A stretch of DNA of 64,000 bases from Paraglaciecola sp. MB-3u-78 (GTDB taxonomy: Bacteria > Pseudomonadota > Gammaproteobacteria > Enterobacterales > Alteromonadaceae), in the NCBI RefSeq assembly GCF_002835935.1, contig NZ_PJCF01000008.1, positions 62,001 to 126,000 of the forward strand, written 5' to 3'. The notes under the pieces were generated by a model. It had not been told where the DNA came from. It saw only the letters and a list, made by a program, of their open reading frames with translations, and did no database searches. This document shows, one piece after another, positions 8,577 through 18,700 of this stretch. Both the position numbers and the translations under genes were made by a program. Position 1 is the stretch's first letter. Every line of letters starts with the position of its first letter.

Positions 8577-9077
8577 TTAGTTTTCTACTATATATTTTAC
8601 TATTGTTTCCAAACGGGGATCATCGGGATCTGAAATACTTGTACTGCCAACAACATGCCCAGTTTTATCAATAAATACGGTAGTGGGTGTGCCGCTAACA
8701 CTAAATAAATTCTTCGCTACTTCGTCTCCATTGATAAGTGTTTTAAAACTCATACCTCTGCCATCTAATTCTTTTTGTGGCGTGGCCCCTTCGTCTTCTC
8801 TGATACTAATAGCAATCATTTGCAAGCCATCAGCTTGATACTTTCGATAAAGTTTATCTAAGCCCGGTTGCAGTTTTTTACAGTATGGACACCACGTCGC
8901 CCAAAAATGAATCACTAATGGTTTTCCCAGAAAATCCGATGACTTTACTAACTGCCCCGCTTCATTAAATAGCTGCCATTGTGACATCATGGGCAACTCT
9001 TCAGTTTTAGTCTTTTCTTGGGCAAAGGTAAATGTAGTTAAAAATATAACCGTGAGAAACGTAAAAATTCGCAACAT
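8577..9077 (-). CDS. TlpA/ResA-type thioredoxin-like protein
   Basis: 166 residues with a signal peptide (MLRIFTFLTVIFLTTFTFAQ) and a thioredoxin fold: FWATWCPYCKKLQP holds the redox pair Cys63/Cys66, and GTPTTVF holds the cis-proline near 131. Such periplasmic proteins reduce disulfides, for example in cytochrome c maturation or in redox homeostasis. The sequence between (LQMIAISIREDEG) is the usual TlpA insertion. It is a single gene; no cytochrome-maturation genes are near, so its partner is not indicated. Confidence 0.88.
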   Translation of the reverse strand: MLRIFTFLTVIFLTTFTFAQEKTKTEELPMMSQWQLFNEAGQLVKSSDFLGKPLVIHFWATWCPYCKKLQPGLDKLYRKYQADGLQMIAISIREDEGATPQKELDGRGMSFKTLINGDEVAKNLFSVSGTPTTVFIDKTGHVVGSTSISDPDDPRLETIVKYIVEN

Positions 9078-9259
9078 AGTTTTAAATTATTTTATTAGGT
9101 GTTTGTATACAAGATAGCGCGAACAAACAATTTCTTTCAGTAAAAAGGAAATGTCTGACCACTAAAGAGGAGAAAATGACCGTTGCTTTTTGAAGTTCGC
9201 CCTAACAACGGTCTAGAACAGGTTTTTAGCTGACCATTTTTCAGTCAACCATCACACAT

Positions 9260-10534
9260 TCACTGCTTATAAACTACCCCACCCTTCATCACAAAATCAA
9301 CGGATTCAAGCACCGCAATATTTTTAAGTGGATCGCTATTCACCGCTACGATATCGGCAAATTTACCTTTACTGAGACTACCCACGTCATTTTGCCAATT
9401 GAGTAAATTAGCTGAGTTAATGGTGGCCGCTTGAATGGCTTGTAAGGGCGTCATACCAAATTTAACCATACGTGAAAACTGTTTGCCGTTATCACCATGT
9501 GGGTAAACAGCGGCGTCAGATCCAAAGACCATTTTTGCCCCAGCTTTAACAGCCATAGCAAAACTTTCACGCTGGCGGGTGCCCACTTGACGCTCTTTAT
9601 TGAGATTTTCTTCTGGCACACCGTTCTCTGCGCCTTTAGACAAAGTGTATTCAGTGTTGTAGATATCCATAGAAAAACTCGTACCCATTTTTTTAGCCAA
9701 TTCAATGGTATCTTTATCTAAAAAGCTGGCGTGTTCGATTGAATCGACACCTGCTTGAATAGCAAATTTTATGCCTTCAGTTCCGTGTGCATGAGCGGCG
9801 ACTATTTTGCCATGGGTGTGGGCTTCATCAACTATGGCTTGCATTTCTTCCAATGTATATTGGCGCATGCCTACTTTTGTGCCTTTAGAAAACACACCAC
9901 CTGTAGCACAAAATTTTATTAAATCAACGCCATATTTAACGTTCTTGCGCACCATTTGACGCACAGCCCATGGCCCATCGGCCACGCCGTCAGCTTTTGA
10001 TTTAAAGGAATGATTAAGGGCGTTATCATCACAATGACCACCTGTGATCCCTAAAGCTGGGCCTGACGCGGCTATTCTTGGTCCCGGTACTTCACCGGCA
10101 TTAATGGAATTACGCAGTGCTACATCCATGTAGTCAGATGAACCTACATTTCTGACTACGGTGAATCCTGCCATCAAGGTTTTTTCAGCGTTAACGACAC
10201 CACCAATCACCGCGCGGTGTGGTGATTGAAACAACCCAGCGTAGAAATTTTTATCTAGATACCCCATCAAGTGAGTATGCATATCCATAAAGCCCGGTAG
10301 GATGTATTGCTTACTCAAATCGATAACCGTTGCGTCATCTGGTATGGCTGAACTTGCCGATTGAATACTGGTAATACGTTCATCTTCGATGAAAATCAGC
10401 TGGTTTTTCTGCCATGTTCCTGACTGTACATCTAACAGGTGACCAGCTTTGATGACTGTAGTCGCTGCTTGCAAATCAATGCATAACAGTAATGTTAGGG
10501 ATAATAGGTAACGAATAATTGAAAAGCGGATCAT
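9260..10534 (-). CDS. Secreted metal-dependent amidohydrolase (imidazolonepropionase-like / Xaa-Pro dipeptidase-like)
   Basis: 424 residues with a signal peptide (MIRFSIIRYLLSLTLLLCIDLQA). The amidohydrolase pattern is complete: GFMDMHTH (His86, His88), a candidate carboxylated Lys in VDLIKFCATGG, HAHG near 248, IEHASFLD near 264 and GSDAAVYPHGDN near 340. These are the ligands of a binuclear metal centre in a TIM barrel. The closest recognised group acts on peptides with C-terminal prolines or arginines or on related amides; the exact substrate cannot be read off. GGAA precedes the ATG. It is transcribed away from the LytTR gene. Confidence 0.85.
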   Translation of the reverse strand: MIRFSIIRYLLSLTLLLCIDLQAATTVIKAGHLLDVQSGTWQKNQLIFIEDERITSIQSASSAIPDDATVIDLSKQYILPGFMDMHTHLMGYLDKNFYAGLFQSPHRAVIGGVVNAEKTLMAGFTVVRNVGSSDYMDVALRNSINAGEVPGPRIAASGPALGITGGHCDDNALNHSFKSKADGVADGPWAVRQMVRKNVKYGVDLIKFCATGGVFSKGTKVGMRQYTLEEMQAIVDEAHTHGKIVAAHAHGTEGIKFAIQAGVDSIEHASFLDKDTIELAKKMGTSFSMDIYNTEYTLSKGAENGVPEENLNKERQVGTRQRESFAMAVKAGAKMVFGSDAAVYPHGDNGKQFSRMVKFGMTPLQAIQAATINSANLLNWQNDVGSLSKGKFADIVAVNSDPLKNIAVLESVDFVMKGGVVYKQ

Positions 10535-10589
10535 AAATAATTCCAGCGTTTTTATGAGGAGAAGGTTTACTCATTGTGCCTAGTGTTGC

Positions 10590-10822
10590 AGACTAATTCC
10601 ACTAATGGCTTTATCTTGGAGTATTTTCCACAAAAAAAGCAGTTTCAGCAATCGACTATCTCGAACAATTTCATTGCCCAAATATCAACCAAACCCGCAA
10701 TGAGATTTCGACCCACACGGAGATGTGCCAAGGGGATCTATAAAACGGTTGTCACTCATAAAATATACCAAGGTACGCAACCAATCTATGGCATAAGGCC
10801 TTTGATCTATTGCTTGAGTCAT
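10590..10822 (-). pseudogene. Possible acyltransferase-3 5-prime remnant
   Basis: On the minus strand, MTQAIDQRPYAIDWLRTL (start 10822) resembles the opening of acyltransferase-3 membrane proteins (RRYDIDWLRxxA). Downstream pieces such as SPWHISVWVEISLRVWL and RDSRLLKLLFLW lie in different frames and would fit degraded membrane segments. The gene has no continuous frame and no C-terminus, so if real it is dead. It sits divergently beside a membrane LytTR regulator, an arrangement in which a membrane acyltransferase would be a plausible target. Short matches only; low confidence. Confidence 0.3.
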
Positions 10823-10952
10823 ACGTCTCTCTAGGCTTAAATAATCAAACGACCAATAGTGACGCAATGAGGACAAAGAGTGGATAATAGGGATAGCAAC
10901 AAATGACATGGTTTGAACGTTTCGAGCAGCATAAAGGCCGTTACATTTTTTA

Positions 10953-11753
10953 ATGGTAGCCAGCTACCTATTTATCAATAACACCATCAATGCCACATCT
11001 GATTGGATGGAAGCAACTCGAGACGGCACTCCTGAGTTCACCTTGATTGAGCCTTTCATCTGGGAGTATTCCAGCGCAATAGGTGTGTTGTTGTTATTAC
11101 CCTTATTAGCAATATTTTGGCAGCGAACGCCGCTCAAACTAACAACGTTTAAAAGCCAACTCGCCAAACACTTAGTCGCGTCACTGCTGTTTTCAATATG
11201 CCACGTTAGCATTATGGTCTTGTTAAGAGAGGGTGCGTATTGGGCCATAGGTGGAAATTACGACTTTGGCTCAATATTGCGCGAATTCATCTACGAGTAC
11301 CGCAAAGATGTCTGGGGTTATGCGTTTTTCTTACTTTTTTATCAACTATATCAATTTATTTACAGCCGCCTGAAAGGCGAAGCCAACCTGATAGACGCAG
11401 AGCCAGAACAACCCGCACCAAACCACGTTCCTGAACATTTGTTAGTCAAAAAACTCGACAGAGAATTTTTTGTGAAAGTCGAGACCATCGAATGGATGGA
11501 ATCAGCTGTTAACTACGTTAATCTCCACAATGAGGGCCGTATCTACCCATTGCGTTCAACTCTTGCTGACTTGAGTAAAAGACTCGCCGAAAAAGGTTTC
11601 TGTCGCACTCACCGCTCCTACGCAGTGAACTTCTCAGCCATAGATCATATTAGTTATCAGCCAAGTGGTGATGGGGAGATTAGTTTAAAAAATGGCAAAG
11701 TGGTGTCGCTATCCAGAAGATATAAAGATGAGTTTAAACAGCGCTTGGGATGA
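10953..11753 (+). CDS. Membrane-bound LytTR-family transcriptional regulator (5-prime frameshift)
   Basis: The 266 residues have a four-helix-like membrane region (VASYLFINNTINAT, SAIGVLLLLPLLAIF, LVASLLFSICHVSIMVLL, WGYAFFLLFYQLYQFIY) followed by a C-terminal LytTR DNA-binding domain at about 165-265 (FFVKVETIEWMESAVNYVNLH, FCRTHRSYAVN, SLSRRYKDEFKQRL). The ATG at 10953 lacks a ribosome site. A better start is ATG 10903, reading MTWFERFEQHKGRYIF, which is lost by a stop because the T-run at 10946-10951 is one base short; with seven T it would run into VASYLF. So either a reading error or a real mutation. It may act as a membrane sensor that binds DNA directly. Confidence 0.8.
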   Translation: MVASYLFINNTINATSDWMEATRDGTPEFTLIEPFIWEYSSAIGVLLLLPLLAIFWQRTPLKLTTFKSQLAKHLVASLLFSICHVSIMVLLREGAYWAIGGNYDFGSILREFIYEYRKDVWGYAFFLLFYQLYQFIYSRLKGEANLIDAEPEQPAPNHVPEHLLVKKLDREFFVKVETIEWMESAVNYVNLHNEGRIYPLRSTLADLSKRLAEKGFCRTHRSYAVNFSAIDHISYQPSGDGEISLKNGKVVSLSRRYKDEFKQRLG

Positions 11754-11897
11754 TTTTTTGAAAATGCTAAAACTCAATGGACTTGAATACCTTTATTGCC
11801 ATTCCACTATTGATTATTTGAGTGCAGTCTTTCAGATAAAATCTGTGGGTATTTCCAAGTCTTGTAACCTTGGGACACTAAAAACGTTTAATCTTAA

Positions 11898-11937
11898 AAA
11901 CAAAAAAGAGCAGTCGTTTGCTCTTTTTTGTTTGTTT
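11898..11937. terminator. Bidirectional terminator
   Basis: AAACAAAAAAGAGCA pairs with TGCTCTTTTTTGTTT across a short loop and is flanked by A-runs and T-runs on both sides. It lies between the rightward LytTR gene and the leftward fasciclin gene and can end both transcripts. Confidence 0.85.
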
Positions 11938-11955
11938 AAATGACTGTCAGGAATA

Positions 11956-12459
11956 TTACATTTTAGGAATAATGACCGTATCGATTACGTGAATAACACC
12001 ATTCTTAGTTTTTAAGTCCGTTTGCGTAACAGTAGCGTCATTGACTTTCACACCATCTGAAGTATCGATCATTATGTCGCTACCTTGAACAGTTGTTGCT
12101 TTACTTAACTTGACTACGTCTGCTGCCATAACGTTACCTGCCACAACGTGGTAGGTCAGGATAGCCACAAGTTTGTCTTTATTCTCAGGCTTAAGTAAAT
12201 CTTCTAGCGTACCGTCTGGCAATTTTGCAAAAGCAGCGTCAGTAGGTGCAAACACTGTAAAGGGACCTTCTCCTTGCAGCGTTTCCACTAATCCGGCAGC
12301 TTTTACTGCGGCCACTAGGGTACTAAATACAGGGTTACCCGCAGCTGTTTCTACAATATCCAATTTCGCTGACTTGTGATGCATTGCAAATGCGCTAGTC
12401 GTAGCAAATATTAGGGATAATATTGCAACTGATATAAATTTCGTAATAGACGTTTTCAT
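11956..12459 (-). CDS. Secreted fasciclin (FAS1) domain protein
   Basis: 168 residues from ATG 12459, chosen because TGGTGGAG lies 5-7 nt upstream; an ATG at 12474 overlaps that ribosome site. A signal peptide ([25 protein letters not shown]) is followed by one FAS1 domain: [49 protein letters not shown], and [12 protein letters not shown] at the end, the H1, YH and H2 motifs of the family. FAS1 proteins mediate adhesion or matrix interactions. Single gene, ended by the shared terminator. Confidence 0.93.
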   Translation of the reverse strand: MKTSITKFISVAILSLIFATTSAFAMHHKSAKLDIVETAAGNPVFSTLVAAVKAAGLVETLQGEGPFTVFAPTDAAFAKLPDGTLEDLLKPENKDKLVAILTYHVVAGNVMAADVVKLSKATTVQGSDIMIDTSDGVKVNDATVTQTDLKTKNGVIHVIDTVIIPKM

Positions 12460-12785
12460 TCTTTTCTCCACCATTTTAAAAAGTTTTAGGAAACAATTTT
12501 ATGACTAATAGCTCATGCCATAAATTAACAAAGCATTATTAAGCACTCCATGGATACCTACTAAGTTAAATATTTGATCACTATGCACAGATGAATGATG
12601 GAAAAAACAAGTTAAAAGGAATGAAAGTTTCGAGTGAAAATCTTTTTATTGGTCGTGTATAGTGATAACGGCTTACAAAGTTTAACGTATAAAAGAGCAG
12701 GCCCGTAAAATGAAATATATCCACGGGGTCGTTCCAAAGATAAATATTCCCTAGTCTGAATGCTCGTGAAATTAATATGAATGTC
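12460..12785. other. Intergenic stretch
   Basis: About 325 bp between two leftward genes. It must hold the fasciclin promoter. I see no clear operator, terminator or gene in it. Confidence 0.35.
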
Positions 12786-15677
12786 CTATTCGTTCACTCG
12801 AGATAACATTTTTCTGCGTCTCATTAACACTAGGGTTAAAACCAACAACATCCATGACAACCCAATACTGCCTCCACCCACCCTTGTTTCTGGTGTTACT
12901 GGTGTGGAGTTGGGGTCATTAGGATCTGAGCCAGCCTCGAACTCAGCAATATTACTGCTACCATCGTTATCAGCGTCTTGCTGGGCGTCACTGCCATCAA
13001 GTGGATCCAAATGGTTAGCGGTTTCATAGGTGTCAGGTAGATTATCATTATCGTCGTCGGTGTCTGCATTATTACCGGTACCGTCATTATCGGTATCGAC
13101 ACTTTCTGTTGCATCCAAAGGAAAGGCGTCCTCAAGATTGTTGACTAAATCACCATCTGAGTCATGTTCACCATGCAATCTAAATTCATCTTGGGGTAAG
13201 CCAGCAAATACTAAGCTAACAGGTTGATTCAGGCCACCAGCAGCTGCTTCCACAAATACATTCAAGAAGTCTCCCGATACTCCATCATACTTGAGTACTT
13301 GATCTGTATCGGTGCTACATATATAAATATTGCCTTCAGGTCCAATAGTTAAACAACCCGGCTGACCTAATCCACCGCTACCGGCACTTATAATCTTTCC
13401 TAGAAAATTACCACTGCTATCAAACTGGCTAAGATCTTTACTACCCGCATTTGTTACATATATATTAGCGTTGCTGTCTACGGCTAGATGTTCTGGTTTA
13501 TTCAGACCTTGGGTACTCAAGACTTGTGGCGCTGCCGTTAAATTATCTAAACTAAAAGACAGCAGCCTATTGGTGTTTCTTTCGGCGATGATAAGTCTAT
13601 TACCGTTTACAACAAAGTCTCGCCAAACTGCAGAATCACTGGTTGCGTCTCCTGGGTGGTTACCCGACGCTAACAGACTAAATAATTCAATGTTGCTGGT
13701 GCCTAAGCCATTATTGACTAATAGTGTAGTGTTATCTTGAAAGCCTAAATGTGCAGGGAAATTGGTACTGAGTAAGCTGCGATCAATGACTCGCCTGATA
13801 GTATTAGTTTGTCTATCAAATGCTAGTACGTCGCTAAAAGCAATAAAAAACAACTGCTGCGCATTAGATAAAATCGCATCTGAGCGAAAAGAAAAACCGC
13901 CAGTTGGTACTGCTAATAAGCTCGCTATAAATGTGCCAGTTTGACTGTTATATCGCAGAACATTGTCACTTCCTGCACTGACTACCCAAGCTTCAGTTTC
14001 GAGCAAACTGCTGGGTGCAAAATAATCTGGAACACCGTCATTGTCATCATCAAGATCTTTTCGGTCGCCAATGCCGTCTTGATCGTTATCTTTGGTTTCT
14101 TGAAAATTATTGTCTAGCTGATCAGCATTCCCCCCAACCCCATCAGCATCGACATCGACTGTTTCTGATGGGTCAAGGGGTAACGCATCGGCAAAGTCAT
14201 CGGTGCCGTCATTATCATCATCGTTATCAGCATTATTTCCAATGCCATCTAGATCCGTGTCTTGTTGTTCGTTGAAGTCGTTTGGAAAGGCATCTTGATT
14301 GTCGCCGACTCCATCTAAATCTGAGTCCAAAGATTCAGTTGGGTCAAATGGAAATACATCATTAACATCAAACACTGTGTCACCGTCGCGATCGTTCACA
14401 CTAGGCAATAGCGATGGCACCTCTGATTCATTAATTGCAACTCGCAGTGCAGCATTGATTTGTGCAAAATTGTTAATTGTTGCTGTATTGTTCGCAACAA
14501 TTGCATCACCACAAGACACCCCAGCACAAGTTACATCAGGATTAGAAAAAACAGCTAGCCCAAAGTCACGATTAATATCACCGGTGCCGATTGAACTCAT
14601 CATAGTGTTAAATTTTCCTGGCACAATCAATGCGCCAGCGGCGGGCTCAGCCCCCTGTGAACTGCCATTAACGCGCTGATGCCCAGCCCCAAAATTGTGA
14701 CCAATTTCGTGAGTAAAAGTATCAAGACAATTTGAGCCACCGCTGATACCTACATTACTCACGTTTACCAAATAGTCCACGTCAGAGTTTGGGAACATCG
14801 CAATGCCACACACTTCGCGCTCGTTCAAATCATGGGTACGGATCATAGAAACTATATCTGCACCAAAGGAATTTCGTAGGGTTGCAATACTCCCTAAAGA
14901 TGGGTCTGTAATTGTATTTGGATCGTCATCGACTGCATTACGTAACTCATTCAGCGCGACTATGCTGGAAGGGTTTGGGTAATCAATGAATTGGGTATGT
15001 ACTAAGCGTAAACGCATATTAATTCGACTATCAAAAAACGTCTGGTTCGCTTTAAAAACCAAATATTCCATTAACGTTTGGGTCATATCGCCGGGAAAGG
15101 TGTCGACTATGTTCTGGGTAAATAAAAGCATAACATCGACCACAACCACATCATCGTTTATAGCGATGTGATTTAGGTTTTTTGCCGAGGCTAAAAAAAT
15201 CTTCCGTTCACCTACCACATCATTTTCATAAAGCCCTGGCGTGAGTCCAGATAAGCCTAGATCCACAGCAATCACTTGTTCACCGCGCTGTTCAATCAGT
15301 AAATGTTGACCATTACCGAATAATTCCCCAAAGCCGCTGTTGTTTCCTTGGGTATAGATGAGTGTCCAATCCTTATCGTCAGTTTTAAATGACGCCGAAA
15401 ATGAACGTGTTCCACCCTTGTTCTGAGTCACTTCATCTACACCAATATCTATAGATGCTTGGTTTAAATTAAGAAAAAAACGATAATTAGCTCCGTGTTT
15501 TTGTGCCGACAATAGCTTTTCACTTGGGACTGAGACTTTTTGTATTGAATGTGATTTTATGGTTTTTAAATGAGCAGGTACTGAGGGAAAGGTATCGTCG
15601 GCTTGTGCAAATTTTGGTAAAAAGCAATACATTAGTCCTAATACGGTAATTAAACTGACGTGATTAAGCATAGACAT
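12786..15677 (-). CDS. Secreted metzincin-type metalloprotease with calcium-binding repeats and GlyGly-CTERM tail
   Basis: 963 residues. Signal peptide to about residue 26, a propeptide-like region, then a reprolysin-like catalytic domain with the zinc motif HEIGHNFGAGH at about 321-331 (HExxHxxGxxH). Two blocks of Asp-rich thrombospondin type-3-like repeats (DSDLDGVGDNQDAFPND and similar, about 445-545 and 860-910) flank an NHL/beta-propeller-like region (LNKPEHLAVDSNANIYVTN, LGQPGCLTIGPEGNIYIC). The C-terminus has GGGSIG, a hydrophobic helix and RRRK: a GlyGly-CTERM sorting signal, which is cut by rhombosortase in type II-secreting bacteria (known for the family). The likely role is extracellular, surface-linked protein degradation. 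No rhombosortase lies in the window. Confidence 0.88.
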   Translation of the reverse strand: MSMLNHVSLITVLGLMYCFLPKFAQADDTFPSVPAHLKTIKSHSIQKVSVPSEKLLSAQKHGANYRFFLNLNQASIDIGVDEVTQNKGGTRSFSASFKTDDKDWTLIYTQGNNSGFGELFGNGQHLLIEQRGEQVIAVDLGLSGLTPGLYENDVVGERKIFLASAKNLNHIAINDDVVVVDVMLLFTQNIVDTFPGDMTQTLMEYLVFKANQTFFDSRINMRLRLVHTQFIDYPNPSSIVALNELRNAVDDDPNTITDPSLGSIATLRNSFGADIVSMIRTHDLNEREVCGIAMFPNSDVDYLVNVSNVGISGGSNCLDTFTHEIGHNFGAGHQRVNGSSQGAEPAAGALIVPGKFNTMMSSIGTGDINRDFGLAVFSNPDVTCAGVSCGDAIVANNTATINNFAQINAALRVAINESEVPSLLPSVNDRDGDTVFDVNDVFPFDPTESLDSDLDGVGDNQDAFPNDFNEQQDTDLDGIGNNADNDDDNDGTDDFADALPLDPSETVDVDADGVGGNADQLDNNFQETKDNDQDGIGDRKDLDDDNDGVPDYFAPSSLLETEAWVVSAGSDNVLRYNSQTGTFIASLLAVPTGGFSFRSDAILSNAQQLFFIAFSDVLAFDRQTNTIRRVIDRSLLSTNFPAHLGFQDNTTLLVNNGLGTSNIELFSLLASGNHPGDATSDSAVWRDFVVNGNRLIIAERNTNRLLSFSLDNLTAAPQVLSTQGLNKPEHLAVDSNANIYVTNAGSKDLSQFDSSGNFLGKIISAGSGGLGQPGCLTIGPEGNIYICSTDTDQVLKYDGVSGDFLNVFVEAAAGGLNQPVSLVFAGLPQDEFRLHGEHDSDGDLVNNLEDAFPLDATESVDTDNDGTGNNADTDDDNDNLPDTYETANHLDPLDGSDAQQDADNDGSSNIAEFEAGSDPNDPNSTPVTPETRVGGGSIGLSWMLLVLTLVLMRRRKMLSRVNE

Positions 15678-15779
15678 TTCTTTTTTGGGTCATACATTTT
15701 GAATGTTTTAAGAGTAAACGTCACTCCTTATTTATGCAACATCACTGATTAAAAACCTAGTTTATATACCTTTGCCTCT

Positions 15780-18700
15780 TTAAGACAAAGGAGCCAGTAA
15801 GGTGTCTAAAATGTCATCTGTTAGACTTAAATTACCTTGGCTAACCTCCTCTGATAACAAAGCATTAGCCAACTCTGCTTTTTTCTTTTGGATCAGTAGA
15901 ATTTTTTCTTCGATAGAGTTTTCAATAATCAATTTATACACAAATACGGGGTTGTCTTGACCTATACGGTAAGCTCGATCAGTAGCTTGATTTTCCACTG
16001 CAGGATTCCACCAAGGATCAAAATGGATCACAGTATCAGCGGCAGTTAAATTCAAACCTACACCACCGGCTTTTAAGCTAATTAAGAATACGGGCACTTG
16101 ACCAGACTGGAATTGTTCAACTATTGCTTGTCGATTTCTGCTACTACCCGTGAGTTTGACATAAGGTATGTTGCTAGCGACTAGCTCTACTTCTATCAAC
16201 GCTAACATACTGGTGAACTGAGAAAAAATCAGCACCTTTCTTCCTTCTTCAACCATCTCCGGTAAGGTTTCCATCAAAAATTCTAACTTAGCTGATTGGG
16301 TGACAGATTTAGCACTAGGCAAAGATAACAATTGTGGATGATTGCAGACTTGACGCAATTTTAATAACGCATCAAGAATTTCAATTTGGCTTCGCTGTAG
16401 ACCTTTTGCGGCAATGATTTCTTTTAAACGAGAATCCATAGTCAAACGCACAGATTCATATAATTCTGCCTGTTTACCATCAATTTTTAGCATTTGTATA
16501 ATAATTGTTTTTTCAGGTAATTCTTTCGCAATGAGTTCTTTGCTGCGGCGTAATATAAAGGGTTTGATACGTTGATTGAGCATAATCTTGCGCTCATGAT
16601 CATTGTGTTTTTCAATAGGTGTTTTAAACAAACGACTAAATTGTCGATAACCCGCTAAAAATCCTGGTAGTAAAAAGTTGAATTGCGCCCAAAATTCGCC
16701 GAGATGATTTTCCATAGGTGTGCCGGTCAAACACAGTTTATGTTCAGCCTTGAGTGTCAACATCGATTGATAAAGTTTAGTTTTAGGGTTTTTGATGTAG
16801 TGAGCTTCGTCTAAAATCAAATAATAATAAACGTGCTGCTGATGTATTTCACTGTCTTTTAACACCAGTGGATAACTGGTGATCACGATATCGTATTGAT
16901 CTAATTGTTCAAAATACGCTTGCCGCTTGGCTCCATTTATCACGATATAAGACAAGCTAGGCGTAAACTTATCTATTTCTTTCGACCAATTAAATAACAC
17001 ACTGGTAGGCGCAATAATTAAACTAGGCCCAGTCAGCCGGCCATGCTCTTTCTCAAGTAACAAATGACTGAGTGTTTGAATCGTTTTACCTAAGCCCATG
17101 TCGTCAGCCAAAATACCGTTCAGCTCATATTCCCGCAAAAACTGTAACCAGTTCAGTCCTTGATGTTGATATTCACGTAATTTAGCTTGTAACAGTTTAG
17201 GGATGGGGACAGGCTGGATCGCATTAAAATTGCGTAGTTTCTCGGCAAGATGACGTAACCTATTGGCACCTTTAGTGACAATGCCTTGATTATCTAATTC
17301 ACTGAGGGTTTGATGACCTTGAAATCGTGACAAGCGCATAGTGCCATCGTCTTGCAAAGCGCCGGGCATAAACAACTCAACAAACTGTTTAAGTAGAGGC
17401 CGAATACTCTGATAACGCAGCGCAATAAATTTTCCACCAGAAAGGTTAACGAACACCTTTTCATCATTGTCGATATAGGTTTGATCATTCAGCAGAATAT
17501 CGTTAGGAAGCTGTTCTAATGCACTGATTAATATTGGAAAAGCCGCTACGCTTTGACCATCAATGTTTAAATTCAAACCAATGGAGAAAAAATCATTACC
17601 TTCATTTTGTTCTACATTGGCATCAAATACACTATCGGTATTTAACTCTTGATAATGAAAACTATCATCGTATTCAATTTTCCACCCCTGCTTCTCCAAC
17701 TGTGGAAGTTGATTGTGTAAAAAAGATAAATTCAAATGCCGCCCTTGCAACATCATCATATAACCGCCCTCAAAACCTTTATATCCAGTAATAAATTGCG
17801 ATTGAGGAATAAAGTGCCACGTTTTTAGCGACTCCATGATCATCTTTTCAAAGGCAAAATCGCGATAAATGCTTTCTTCACCGTTTACTTTAGGTAATTG
17901 ATGCTGCTTTATTAAAGGGCTTACAAGCTGACCATGATAAGCAAACAATAATGATAGTTGGGTATTATAAGCTTGATTTTTATTTGGTGTGGTTAAGCGT
18001 ATATGAGGCACTGGCCTAGCTAAGATAAACTCTTTTTTCAGTTTTGGTTTTGGTAATTTTTTTGCTAGATCACCAAGAGACATATCTAATTTACTCAATA
18101 CCCAGGGCATTTTCTCTTCAGAAAATGACGGGCTATGCAAAAACTGCACATCAAACTCACTATTTAAATCCGTTTCCACTAAACCCAAGCGATTAGTTTT
18201 AGTATTGTAGTAACTGATAGGCTGTGACTTTATCAATGTGATATCGGCATTACTTTTTTCTAATATCAGATCTAGCTTGTGCACGGTGCGACGTGTTTGC
18301 CATTGCCAGTTTGCTTTTAGAGGCTCTCCCAAAGTAATAGGATGTTTTAAATCTGCGCCATCTTGCCAGAAACATCGCCCAGTACTCACCAATAGATGTA
18401 ATACCTTGTGTGATTGAATGGTATTAGAGTAATGCTGGTTTCTGATCACAGAGCTAATAATTTGCACATCTTGATCATCAACATAGGGTTGTTTAATCAG
18501 ATAACTATCCAAGTTTTCGTAGTTGAGGGTTCGACTCCAACCACCACTTTTCTTCACACTAGAACTTTTGACTCCCAGTTGTAAATAATCATTAGGCGCA
18601 GAACTACGCTGATTAAGAAAATACAGCAGCGCTTTTTTTTGCTGAAAAACCAACGATTCTTGAGAAGAAAATTTATTTAGCCATTCTTCTATTAAGTGGT

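Noticed and set aside
11692-11943. 83-codon plus-strand frame after the LytTR gene
   Set aside because: It overlaps the end of the LytTR gene and runs through the terminator hairpin.
14015-14275. His-rich 86-codon frame opposite the metalloprotease gene
   Set aside because: The His/Gln richness only reflects the reverse complement of the Asp codons in the calcium-binding repeats.
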